From assembly GCA_036268875.1 (NCBI GenBank), contig DATATI010000021.1:1-64000 (forward strand): a stretch of 64,000 bases of DNA, given 5' to 3'. The translations under genes and the position numbers were made by a program. This DNA comes from Polyangia bacterium (GTDB lineage Bacteria > Myxococcota_A > Polyangia > Fen-1088). The notes under the pieces are model-generated. The model searched no databases, was not told the DNA's origin, and saw only the letters and a list, made by a program, of their open reading frames with translations. Shown here piece after piece: positions 9,458-17,344 of this stretch (position 1 is its first letter; the number at the start of each line of letters is the position of its first letter).

Positions 9458-10966
9458 CTACTGCGTGCAAGCGGCTGTGCTGGTGTCGACGTGGGTCGTA
9501 TCGGCGCGCAGGGTTCCGGTGCCGGTTTGCACGCAGGTCCCGAGATCGCCCATCCCGGGCAACAACATATTGGCCTGCGAGGTCCATTCCAGCGTGCCGC
9601 CGTTGCCCAGGGTGAAGCTGGGTATCTGCGCGGCGACCGTCGCGTCCAGATCGCCGGAAGCGATCAAGTCTTGCAGCACATCGTCGCCGATCGGTTGGAT
9701 GTGAACCTTGATCGAGATGCGATCGGGCAGCGCGCTCAGCGTCGTGGTGCCCCCGGGATAGATGCGTTTGATGTGCGTCTTGTTGAACGACGTCGGGTCA
9801 GTGACCACCGGCATGACCGAACCCGGCAACTGGTTGGTGCGATAGCTGGCCGCCTGCCAGAACATGTTCACCGCTTTGCCGTCGTCGCCAAAAATACAGT
9901 CGCGGATCAGCCACAGGTCGGGATCGGGCGCGGTCTCGATAGTCTGGCCGGCGGGCGGAACGCCGCTTTGATAGATGACCTGGCCGGCCAGGGTGGCGGT
10001 GACCTCGACCCAGGCGCGACGATCCTGCGTGGCGCCGCTGGGAAAGCCGTGTCCGGCGCCGGCGTTGTCCAGGATGACCCAGATCTTGCGGGTGGTGGCG
10101 TCCAGGCACAGCGTGGTGTGCATGGTGGCGTCGAGCAGAGCTTGGATCCCCTGTTTTTGCGTGTCGGCCTCGGGGAAGGCGGTCAGCGCCACGTCGACGC
10201 CGGGGAAGCTGTGGTCGTGCAGATCGCGTTTGCGCTCTGGGGAGATCGTCGACGCGGGCGCCTGTCCACTGTCCGACAAGGCCATGTGGCAATTGGAAGC
10301 GCAGGTCAACCCGGCGGTCTTCGGATCGGCAAACAGCGTGCCTTGCCATTCCTTGTACGTGCGTTCGATAGCCGCGCCATGCTGGTTGACGATGTCGTGA
10401 CAGGTCCCGCAGGCCGCCGCCGATTCCAGGCGCGCCGAATCGAACAGCGTTGAATAGGTCGCCTGGTGCGGCGTCTCGGCGACGGCGTCGGCGAACGGCC
10501 CGAACAGGTTGTTGTCCTGGGTCAGGATCAGCGGGTTGTTGTCGGGCATCGACGGATCGACAGCGTGGGCAGCGTGGCAGAAATAACAGGTCACGTTTTT
10601 CAACGGCGCGCCGAGGGTACCCAGGTTGAGACCATCGGCGGTGCTTCCCTCTTCGACCGCCATGGGCGCATGGCACTTCACGCAGAAGGTTCCCAGCGCG
10701 CCCTGGGTCTCGCGTTGGCCGCGGGCGTTCATGGCCAGGAAGACCGGATCTTCCGATGCGTAGGCGTGCATGCTGCCCGACCATTCGGTGTACTGCTTGG
10801 GATGGCAGTCCTTGCACGCGGCGGGATCCAGCATTTCGGCGCGCGTCAGCGTCGGCTTCGGCTTCGAATCGCAACCCGACATCGTCGTCAGCGTGACCGA
10901 AACCACTCCGGCGGCCAGCGCGCGCATCGTCAAAAACCGTGAACCCATTTCGAATTCGCTGGTCAT
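9458..10966 (-). CDS. Secreted multiheme c-type cytochrome (cytochrome c-554-like)
   Basis: A 502-residue protein with four CxxCH heme-attachment motifs (CKDCH, CVKCH, CYFCH, CGTCH) plus one CASNCH of the rarer Cx3CH form, so up to five hemes. All lie in the N-terminal half; the C-terminal half (GHGFPSGATQDRRAWVEV) resembles the cytochrome c-554 family tail. The N-terminus has a hydrophobic segment ending in TMSGC, a plausible lipobox. Start ATG 10966 leaves 41 bases to the divergent cytochrome lipoprotein at 11008; ATG 10948 is an alternative. A longer frame upstream to 11104 would overlap the divergent gene and was rejected. It probably acts in periplasmic or surface electron transfer. Confidence 0.85.
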   Translation of the reverse strand: MTSEFEMGSRFLTMRALAAGVVSVTLTTMSGCDSKPKPTLTRAEMLDPAACKDCHPKQYTEWSGSMHAYASEDPVFLAMNARGQRETQGALGTFCVKCHAPMAVEEGSTADGLNLGTLGAPLKNVTCYFCHAAHAVDPSMPDNNPLILTQDNNLFGPFADAVAETPHQATYSTLFDSARLESAAACGTCHDIVNQHGAAIERTYKEWQGTLFADPKTAGLTCASNCHMALSDSGQAPASTISPERKRDLHDHSFPGVDVALTAFPEADTQKQGIQALLDATMHTTLCLDATTRKIWVILDNAGAGHGFPSGATQDRRAWVEVTATLAGQVIYQSGVPPAGQTIETAPDPDLWLIRDCIFGDDGKAVNMFWQAASYRTNQLPGSVMPVVTDPTSFNKTHIKRIYPGGTTTLSALPDRISIKVHIQPIGDDVLQDLIASGDLDATVAAQIPSFTLGNGGTLEWTSQANMLLPGMGDLGTCVQTGTGTLRADTTHVDTSTAACTQ

Positions 10967-11007
10967 TATGACCCGGAACCAAGTTGATGTGTCAGACTGA
11001 CCGCCAC

Positions 11008-11367
11008 ATGCGGCGCGCTTTGGTCCTGGCAGCGGGACTGGCCGTGCTGGGAGCGGGTTGCCCCGGCCCGACCGATCCGCCGGTGAATTGCCCGTCGGAT
11101 ACACCGGCGGCGTGTCCGGCCGCCATGCCCAGCTTCGCTGGCGACGTGGCGCCGATTTTTTCGTCGATCTGCGCGTCCTGCCACACGCCGGGCCAGCAGA
11201 TGGGGTCGACGCCGCTCGACAGCTATGCCCAGATCAAGGCCGAGGCACTCACCATCAGCACTGAACTGGACGACTGCTTGATGCCGCCGGTCGACGGTCC
11301 CAAGCTGAGCGAAGCGCAGCGCCTGACGATCGAGACCTGGCTGGTCTGCGGCGCACCCGAGAATTGA
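11008..11367 (+). CDS. Small monoheme cytochrome-like lipoprotein
   Basis: A 119-residue lipoprotein. ATG 11008 gives MRRALVLAAGLAVLGAGC, a short signal peptide with the lipobox LGAGC. One heme c motif, CASCH, sits at the start of the folded part (FSSICASCHTPGQQM), and the likely axial methionine is in DDCLMPPVDGP. The C-terminal pattern LSEAQRLTIETWLVCGAPEN is the classic end of planctomycete-type cytochrome domains. It is divergent from the multiheme cytochrome and may be co-regulated with it from the 41-base gap. Confidence 0.82.
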   Translation: MRRALVLAAGLAVLGAGCPGPTDPPVNCPSDTPAACPAAMPSFAGDVAPIFSSICASCHTPGQQMGSTPLDSYAQIKAEALTISTELDDCLMPPVDGPKLSEAQRLTIETWLVCGAPEN

Positions 11368-11377
11368 ACGCGCATCT

Positions 11378-11761
11378 TCAGACGCGCTGGATGAGCTCGA
11401 CCTTGTAGCCGTCGGGATCTTGCGCGAAGGCGATCACCGTCGTGCCGTGCTTCATCGGGCCGGCCTCGCGCGTGATGCGCCCGCCGGCCTGGCGGATGCG
11501 ATCGCAGGCGGCGGCCACGTCGGGAACGCCGATGGCGACGTGGCCGAAGCCGGTGCCGATCTCGTACGTCTCGACGCCGTAGTTGTAGGTCAGCTCGATG
11601 GCCGGGTGCGTGTCCTCCGGGCCGTAGCCGATGAAGGCCAGGGTGAATTTTCCGTCGGGGTAATCGCGCTGGCGCAGCAACGTCATGCCCAGAGCGCGGG
11701 TGTAAAAATCCAGGGAACGCGCCAGATCGCCGACCCGAATCATCGTGTGCAGGATGCGCAT
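11378..11761 (-). CDS. gloA: Glyoxalase I (lactoylglutathione lyase)
   Basis: A 127-residue enzyme that converts the methylglyoxal-glutathione hemithioacetal to S-D-lactoylglutathione. The sequence aligns from end to end with E. coli GlxI without gaps. All four metal ligands are at the same numbers: His5, Glu56, His74 and Glu122. That pattern fits the short Ni(II)-type bacterial enzyme. ATG 11761 gives [20 protein letters not shown]. It is divergent from a D-lactate/glycolate-type dehydrogenase with a 60-base gap, which would place both ends of methylglyoxal detoxification together. A hydrolase (gloB) was not seen in the window. Confidence 0.96.
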   Translation of the reverse strand: MRILHTMIRVGDLARSLDFYTRALGMTLLRQRDYPDGKFTLAFIGYGPEDTHPAIELTYNYGVETYEIGTGFGHVAIGVPDVAAACDRIRQAGGRITREAGPMKHGTTVIAFAQDPDGYKVELIQRV

Positions 11762-11807
11762 GACCCCCGTTTTCCCACGGACGACCAAGCACGCGCAACG
11801 CATCCTG

Positions 11808-11813
11808 TAGAAT
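11808..11813 (+). promoter_or_regulatory. Possible -10 element for a leaderless FAD dehydrogenase mRNA
   Basis: TAGAAT lies 8 bases before the ATG at 11822, and no Shine-Dalgarno sequence is present between. The expected start site would coincide with the ATG. No good -35 hexamer stands 16-18 bases upstream, so this remains weak. Confidence 0.35.
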
Positions 11814-11821
11814 GCGCCCAT

Positions 11822-13228
11822 ATGCCCCGCCCTCCTGACGCCGCCACGCTGGACCGGTTGAAACAGATCGTCGGCCCGGCTGGTTTCTCCGTCGACGCCG
11901 ACGAGCTCGCGCCGCACCTGGTTGAATGGCGCAACCTTTATCGCGGCCAGACGCCGCTTTTGCTGAAGCCATCGTCGACGGAACAAGTGGCCGCCGTGGT
12001 GCGCGCCTGCGCCGACGCCGAGGTGGGGATCGTCCCGCAAGGCGGCAACACGGGCCTGGTGGGCGGACAGATTCCGCGCGCCGCCGGCGACGAGATCCTG
12101 CTCAGTTTGCAACGCCTGAACCGCGTGCGCGCCGTCGATCCCGTCGACAACGCGCTGACCGTCGAGGCCGGCTGCACGCTGGCCGCCGTGCAACAGGCGG
12201 CGGCGGGCGTCGACCGTCTGTTCCCGCTCAGTCTGGCGTCCGAAGGGACCTGCCAGATCGGCGGCAACCTGTCGACCAACGCCGGCGGCATCCACGTCCT
12301 GCGCTATGGCAATAGCCGCGACCTGGTGCTGGGCCTGGAGGTCGTCACCGCCGACGGTCAGATCTGGGACGGCCTGCGCGCCCTGCGCAAGGACAACACC
12401 GGTTATGAATTGAAGCAGCTTTTCCTGGGCGCCGAAGGAACGCTGGGGATCATCACAGCCGCGGTCTTGAAGCTGTTCCCGCGCCACCGCCAGGTGCAGA
12501 CCGCCTTTTGCGCCGTGCCCACCATCGAAGCGGCAGTGGCGCTGCTGTCACACGTGCGGCAGACCTGCGACGACGGCGTGCTGGCTTTCGAGCTTTTGCC
12601 CCGGCGCGCGCTGGAGTTCGTCACCCGCCACCTCCCCGGGGCCACCGATCCGCTGCCGACCCCGTCGCCCTGGTACGTGCTGTTCGACGTGACCGTCGGG
12701 CGCGCGATGCTGGAGCGCAGCCTGGCCGAGGCGGCGGAGAGAAATCTGATCGCCGACGCCGCCGTCGCCGAACACGCCACCCAGGCGACGAACCTGTGGC
12801 GCCTGCGCGAAGGGATCTCCGAGTCGCAAAAGCCGGAAGGGGCCAGCATCAAGCACGACATCTCGGTGCCGGTGTCGCGCATCCCGGTCTTCGTTCATCA
12901 GGCGATCGCCGCCGTCGAGCGGCTGGTGCCGGACATCCGCCCGGTGCCGTTCGGGCACGTGGGCGACGGCAACTTGCACTTCAACCTCAGCCAGCCGGTG
13001 GGCGCCGACGGCCAGGCGTTCCTGGCCCGGTCCGAGGAGCTCCACCACGCCGTGCACGAGATCGTTGCTGCCCTGGGCGGATCGATCAGCGCCGAGCACG
13101 GCATCGGCGTGGCCAAGCGTCAGGAGATCCGGCGCTACAAAAGTCCGCTCGAGATCGCCCTCATGCAACGGATCAAGAACGCCCTGGATCCCAAGGGGAT
13201 CATGAACCCAGGCAAAGGCGTGGCGTAA
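11822..13228 (+). CDS. FAD-linked oxidase, D-lactate/glycolate dehydrogenase type (GlcD family)
   Basis: A 468-residue flavoprotein of the VAO/PCMH class. The N-terminal FAD domain carries [16 protein letters not shown] and [20 protein letters not shown] (about residues 75-160). The C-terminal FAD-oxidase domain ends in the typical [10 protein letters not shown] and [11 protein letters not shown], then [11 protein letters not shown]. Enzymes of this family oxidise D-lactate, glycolate or D-2-hydroxyglutarate and pass electrons to a carrier; the substrate cannot be fixed by sequence. D-lactate is favoured here because gloA is divergent 60 bases away. ATG 11822 gives the standard N-terminus; a longer frame that starts inside gloA is spurious. 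Confidence 0.92.
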   Translation: MPRPPDAATLDRLKQIVGPAGFSVDADELAPHLVEWRNLYRGQTPLLLKPSSTEQVAAVVRACADAEVGIVPQGGNTGLVGGQIPRAAGDEILLSLQRLNRVRAVDPVDNALTVEAGCTLAAVQQAAAGVDRLFPLSLASEGTCQIGGNLSTNAGGIHVLRYGNSRDLVLGLEVVTADGQIWDGLRALRKDNTGYELKQLFLGAEGTLGIITAAVLKLFPRHRQVQTAFCAVPTIEAAVALLSHVRQTCDDGVLAFELLPRRALEFVTRHLPGATDPLPTPSPWYVLFDVTVGRAMLERSLAEAAERNLIADAAVAEHATQATNLWRLREGISESQKPEGASIKHDISVPVSRIPVFVHQAIAAVERLVPDIRPVPFGHVGDGNLHFNLSQPVGADGQAFLARSEELHHAVHEIVAALGGSISAEHGIGVAKRQEIRRYKSPLEIALMQRIKNALDPKGIMNPGKGVA

Positions 13229-13233
13229 GGCGG

Positions 13234-14148
13234 GTGGATTCTCGGGCCCGGCGCGCGGCGCTGCAGCTGGTCGGTTCGTCAGTGCTGTTCGCGGTGATGG
13301 CGATGGCCACCAAGGAGGTGGCGCGCCGGGTGCCGGGACCGCAGGCGGCGATGATCCGTTTTGCGGCCGGCGTGATCGCCGCGGTGGTGGGCACGCTGGT
13401 CGGCCACGTGCGCATCCGCCCGCGGCGCTGGGGCTGGCTGCTGACGCGCGGCCTTTTCGGCGGCATCGCCGTGCTGACTTACTTCATGTGCATCCAGCGC
13501 GTGCCGGTCGGCGTGGCCACGCTGCTGAATCAGACCCAGCCGGTCTACACCATGCTGTTCGCCTGGCTTTTGCTGCGCGAACGGCCGACGCGGGCGGCGG
13601 TGGTGGCGCTGCCGCTCAGCGCGGCGGGCGTGGTGCTGATCGTCGGCGTGCGCGTCGCCGAGCTGCACGCCGGCTGGGGCGAAACTTTGGGCATCATCTC
13701 GGCGGTGACGTCGGGCGTGGCGGTGACCGCCATCCGCGCCGCCCGCCGCGACCACGCCGACGGGCGGCCGGGCGATTCGGCCTGGTCGGTGTTTTTTTCC
13801 TTCACCGCGCTGGGCTTCCTGGTGACGGCGCCGGCCGCGTTGCCGCCGTTCGGGACGTGGTTGCCGCCGACGCCGGCTGAATGGGGATTGCTGGCGGTGG
13901 TCGGGGTGGCGGGTGTTTCCGCGCAGCTCATCATGACCGACGCCCTTCGCCACATCGGAGGCGCCACCGCCGGGATCATCGCCCAGCTGGTGGTGTTGCT
14001 GACCATGGCCGGTGGAGCGATCATCTTTGGCGATCGCATCACGCTGTCGCTGGTGATCGGCGGCGCGCTGACCCTGACCGGCGTGGCGCTGGTGATCGGC
14101 TCGTCGGGGTCGGCGGCGCGGCCGCCGGTGAACGTCATCGACGACTGA
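13234..14148 (+). CDS. EamA/DMT-family transporter
   Basis: A 304-residue inner-membrane protein with about ten hydrophobic segments arranged as two EamA repeats, the drug/metabolite transporter pattern. The first repeat holds KEVARRVPGPQAAMIRF and ends near LPLSAAGVVLIVGV. The second begins at LGIISAVTSGVAVTAIRA and ends in LTLTGVALVIG. GTG 13234 is chosen because it lies 5 bases after the dehydrogenase stop, overlapped by an AAGGCGG ribosome site, which suggests translational coupling. The cargo is unknown; export of a metabolite related to the upstream dehydrogenase is possible but unproved. Confidence 0.88.
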   Translation: MDSRARRAALQLVGSSVLFAVMAMATKEVARRVPGPQAAMIRFAAGVIAAVVGTLVGHVRIRPRRWGWLLTRGLFGGIAVLTYFMCIQRVPVGVATLLNQTQPVYTMLFAWLLLRERPTRAAVVALPLSAAGVVLIVGVRVAELHAGWGETLGIISAVTSGVAVTAIRAARRDHADGRPGDSAWSVFFSFTALGFLVTAPAALPPFGTWLPPTPAEWGLLAVVGVAGVSAQLIMTDALRHIGGATAGIIAQLVVLLTMAGGAIIFGDRITLSLVIGGALTLTGVALVIGSSGSAARPPVNVIDD

Positions 14149-14206
14149 ACGCCAAGGCCTTTGACGGCCGAGGCAATCGCGGGGATCCTGAACCCCAGGG
14201 GGATTA

Positions 14207-15745
14207 TTGAGCAGCACCGAACCGCCCGTCGACACCCTGCCGCCAGGGACGACGCTGGGGAGATACGAGATCCGTCACTTGATTGGCCAGGGAGGAATGG
14301 GCTCCGTCTACGAAGCCATCCACCGCGATCTGAAAAAGCGCGTGGCGGTCAAGACGCTGTTGCCCGCGCTGGCCGCCAGCGCCGAGGCCAAAGAAAGATT
14401 TTTCCGCGAGGGCGAGGCGGCCTCGCGCATCCGCCACCCCAACGTCGTCGACGTCACCGACGTCGGCGCCGAAGGGCCGATCACGTATCTGGTGATGGAG
14501 CTTTTGCAGGGCGAAGACCTGGCGGGTTTGATTCGCCGGCAAGGGCCGCTGCCGTTCGACCGCGCCGCCGACATCATGCTGCCGGTGATGGCCGCCATCA
14601 CCACCGCGCACGAACAAGGCGTCGTTCACCGCGATCTCAAGCCGGAGAACATTTTTCTGGCCACGTCGGATTTCGGGGCCATGACGCCCAAGGTGCTGGA
14701 CTTCGGCATCTCGAAGGTGCTGGACGCCGTTCAGCGGGCGGCCCTGACCGGGACGGCGGTGACGCTGGGGACGGCGTATTACCTGCCTCCCGAACAGCTG
14801 CGCGGATCGCGACAGGCCGACGCGCGCGGCGATCAGTATGCGTTGGGCGCGATCCTGTACGAATGTCTGACCGGGCGGCGGGCCTTCGACGCCGACAGCC
14901 TGTACGCCGTGCTGAAAGCGGTCAGCGACGGAACGTTCCCACCAGCGCACGAACTGCGGCCCGATCTGCCGCCGGCGCTGGAGGCGACCACCGTGCGCGC
15001 GATGCAGGTCGAGCCGACGGCCCGCTTCGCGTCGGTGCGGCAGCTGGGCGCGGCGCTGCTGCCCTTCGCCAGCCCGTCGGCGCGCTCGGTTTGGCAGGGT
15101 TTTTTCAGCGGTGAAAGAACCGGCCTGACGCCGGCCCCGATCGGAACCGCGGTGCTGACGCCGGCGGCGCTGCCGACCGGACCGGGGCACACCTCGGCGC
15201 TGGCGCTGGCGCCGCAAGCGGGAGATCGGGCGGTGGCCGGCGGCAACCACGGCGGCACGCCGTCCGCCGACGAGCTGGCGGCGGCGCTGGGACGGTCGCG
15301 CTCGCGCCTGCCGCTCATTGCCGGGTTGGTGGTGGCGGCAGTGGTGGGCCTGGTGATCGCGGCGATGCGCCACGAATCGGCCACGCCCGCGACGACGACG
15401 GCAACGACGGAGGCGACTACCGCCACGCCCGCACCCGCCGAGCCCGCTGTCGCGGCAGCGCCACCGGCCCCGGCGGCCACGACCGCCAAGCCGACCGAGG
15501 AACCGGTCGTCGTAGTGGACGCCGCCGTTTCCCCGACCGTGGCACCGACGATCAGCGCCGCCGCGGCACCGCCGGTGGTGGCCGCCCCGACGACCGGTCC
15601 CGGCAACAGCCCCCCACGCGCTCGCCGTCCGCACGCCGAGCCGGCGAAGAACGAGCCGGCGGGGACGATCGTCAAGCCACCGTCCAGACCGGCGCGGCGA
15701 AAACCGGCGGACGTTCTTCCCAACAACGCGCCCATCGTCGAGTGA
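14207..15745 (+). CDS. Membrane Ser/Thr protein kinase (Pkn type)
   Basis: A 512-residue kinase with all catalytic features: glycine loop GQGGMGSVYEA, ATP-binding Lys in VAVKTL, HRDLKPEN with His141 and catalytic Asp143, and DFG in VLDFGISK. The APE-equivalent is PPEQ. Residues about 367-386 (LPLIAGLVVAAVVGLVIAAM) form one membrane helix, so the kinase domain is cytoplasmic. The last 125 residues, rich in Ala, Thr and Pro, would lie in the periplasm; no PASTA repeat is seen. The start is TTG 14207 with AGGGGG about 5 bases upstream. The stop overlaps the GTG of the murein endopeptidase by four bases (GTGA), so the two are probably made together. Confidence 0.93.
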   Translation: MSSTEPPVDTLPPGTTLGRYEIRHLIGQGGMGSVYEAIHRDLKKRVAVKTLLPALAASAEAKERFFREGEAASRIRHPNVVDVTDVGAEGPITYLVMELLQGEDLAGLIRRQGPLPFDRAADIMLPVMAAITTAHEQGVVHRDLKPENIFLATSDFGAMTPKVLDFGISKVLDAVQRAALTGTAVTLGTAYYLPPEQLRGSRQADARGDQYALGAILYECLTGRRAFDADSLYAVLKAVSDGTFPPAHELRPDLPPALEATTVRAMQVEPTARFASVRQLGAALLPFASPSARSVWQGFFSGERTGLTPAPIGTAVLTPAALPTGPGHTSALALAPQAGDRAVAGGNHGGTPSADELAAALGRSRSRLPLIAGLVVAAVVGLVIAAMRHESATPATTTATTEATTATPAPAEPAVAAAPPAPAATTAKPTEEPVVVVDAAVSPTVAPTISAAAAPPVVAAPTTGPGNSPPRARRPHAEPAKNEPAGTIVKPPSRPARRKPADVLPNNAPIVE

Positions 15746-16698
15746 GAACCGGCGTCGTCGAAACGGCGGTACCAACCGCGCCGGTGCTGGCTCTGCTTCT
15801 GGTGGCGAGGCTGGCGGGCGCCGCTCATGCTGGCGCACCGGACGCCGGAGCGCCCGACGCCGCCGGGACCGCCCCGCCGCCGCCAGCCGACACGCGCACC
15901 ACGGCGCAGATCGCCGCGCTGTGGAACCGCCAGCACACGCCGGCGCCCGGTCCAGCGCGGGCGATCGGCGCAACCGCGGCCGGCTGCCTGCAAGGCGCCG
16001 AGGCCCTGAGCCTGCGCGGTCCCGGTTACGTGCTGATCCGTCCCAGCCGGCGGCGTGGGTTCGGTCATCCGGCCATGCTGGCCTTCCTGCGCCGGCTGGC
16101 GGCGGCCACCAAGCAAAAACGCCTTCCGCCCCTGCTGATCGGCGATGTCTCCCAGGCGCGCGGCGGTCCGACGCCCAGCGGACACCGCAGCCACCAGTCG
16201 GGGCTGGACGTCGATCTTTTCTACGCCCTCCCGCACGGCGTGAACGCCACGCAGCTGCTCGCCCCGCTGACCGAGACCATCGTGCTGCCGCCGGTGGTCG
16301 ATCTGCACACCCACAAGATGACGCGATACTGGACCGAAGCGGTGCGCACCCTGATCGAGCAAGCCGCGCGCGATTCGGCGGTCGATCGCATCTTCGTCAA
16401 TCCGGCGATCAAGCGGCAGCTGTGCCACGAGCTGCCGCGCGACACCGCCTGGCTGGGGCGGCTGCGCCCGTGGTGGGCGCACCACGATCACTTTCACGTC
16501 CGCCTGGCCTGTCCGGCCGACAGTCCGGCCTGCGTGCCGCAAGATCCGCTTCCGCCCGGCGACGGCTGCACGGCGATGGACTGGTGGTTCACGCCTGACT
16601 CGCAGTCGACGCAGACCAAGAAACAGAAGGCGGAGGCGGCGACCCCCATCCAGTTGCCACCGGCGTGCGCAGCGGTCCTTGACGCACCTTCGCGCTGA
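15742..16698 (+). CDS. mepA: MepA-type penicillin-insensitive murein endopeptidase
   Basis: A 318-residue secreted zinc peptidase that cuts cross-links in peptidoglycan. The signal segment APVLALLLVARLAGAAHAG precedes an Ala/Pro-rich linker. Both family motifs are intact: SGHRSHQSGLDVD near residue 147, with metal-binding His and Asp, and HHDHFHVRLACP near residue 247. Length is somewhat above E. coli MepA (274) because of the N-terminal linker. GTG 15742 overlaps the kinase stop. The pairing with a Ser/Thr kinase suggests regulated wall remodelling, which is inference. Confidence 0.88.
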   Translation: MRTGVVETAVPTAPVLALLLVARLAGAAHAGAPDAGAPDAAGTAPPPPADTRTTAQIAALWNRQHTPAPGPARAIGATAAGCLQGAEALSLRGPGYVLIRPSRRRGFGHPAMLAFLRRLAAATKQKRLPPLLIGDVSQARGGPTPSGHRSHQSGLDVDLFYALPHGVNATQLLAPLTETIVLPPVVDLHTHKMTRYWTEAVRTLIEQAARDSAVDRIFVNPAIKRQLCHELPRDTAWLGRLRPWWAHHDHFHVRLACPADSPACVPQDPLPPGDGCTAMDWWFTPDSQSTQTKKQKAEAATPIQLPPACAAVLDAPSR

Positions 16699-16708
16699 TC
16701 GCGGCGTG

Positions 16709-17218
16709 CTACTGCGCCACCCGCTGGATCAGCTCGGGCCGTGGGTTGACCATGCCGGAGACCAGCAAGCGGCCGGCCTTGCCGTCCCCGCGGATGCGCA
16801 AGACCATCTCGACCACCGTCTTCAGATCAAGGCCGTCTTTCTTCAGGCCGGCCAGATCGACGGCGATGTCTTCCGGGGCGCCGCGGCTCAGGGTCTTGCC
16901 GCCGCCTTCCTGCTGGTTGCCCTTCGCGTCCTTGAAGATCACCCGGACCTCGACGCTCTGCTGCGTGCCTTCGTACATGGCGGTGAAGCTCCAGCGCTCG
17001 CCGAAGCTGGAATAATCGACGCCGCCCAAGGGGACCAGCATCTCGGTCCATTCCTTCGAACCCTCGGGCCAGTGAAACTGCCCTTGGGCCACCTCAAAAA
17101 ATTTTCCACGCGCCTCTTCCAGGGCGCGAATGCGTCGACCCTGCCAGGACGATCCGGCGGCGAACGACGCCACGGAGAAAAGCACGATGGCGATGGTCCA
17201 GAAGAGGCGTGTCTTCAT
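16709..17218 (-). CDS. Unknown protein with N-terminal membrane anchor
   Basis: A 169-residue product that I do not recognise. MKTRLFWTIAIVLFSVASFAAG is a signal peptide or anchor. A short charged helix (RRIRALEEARGKFFEVAQG) follows, then a mixed globular part: WTEMLVPLGGVDYSSFGERW, EVRVIFKDAKGN and LKTVVEMVLRIRGDGK. It ends 10 bases from the convergent mepA stop and is preceded by the terminator at 17256-17303, so it is probably its own transcription unit. Confidence 0.65.
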   Translation of the reverse strand: MKTRLFWTIAIVLFSVASFAAGSSWQGRRIRALEEARGKFFEVAQGQFHWPEGSKEWTEMLVPLGGVDYSSFGERWSFTAMYEGTQQSVEVRVIFKDAKGNQQEGGGKTLSRGAPEDIAVDLAGLKKDGLDLKTVVEMVLRIRGDGKAGRLLVSGMVNPRPELIQRVAQ

Positions 17219-17255
17219 CGGTTTCGCTGTCCCTGCGTTTCGATTCTGAACAGAA

Positions 17256-17303
17256 GACAGAACAAAGGACCGCCGCGTAACAAGCGATGGTCCTTTGTCT
17301 GTC
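17256..17303 (-). terminator. Long stem-loop terminator after the di-heme oxidoreductase
   Basis: Arms 17256-17271 and 17289-17303 pair over 15 base pairs (ACAAAGGACC against GGTCCTTTGT plus GACAG against CTGTC, one bulged A at 17261) around a 17-base loop. Read on the minus strand the stem is followed by TTCTGTTC, a weak T tract. It lies about 40 bases after the stop of the di-heme gene, in the right place for its terminator. Confidence 0.65.
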
Positions 17304-17344
17304 AGCTCCGACGGCGTTCGCCGTGTCGTTAGGCTCTCAAGTTA

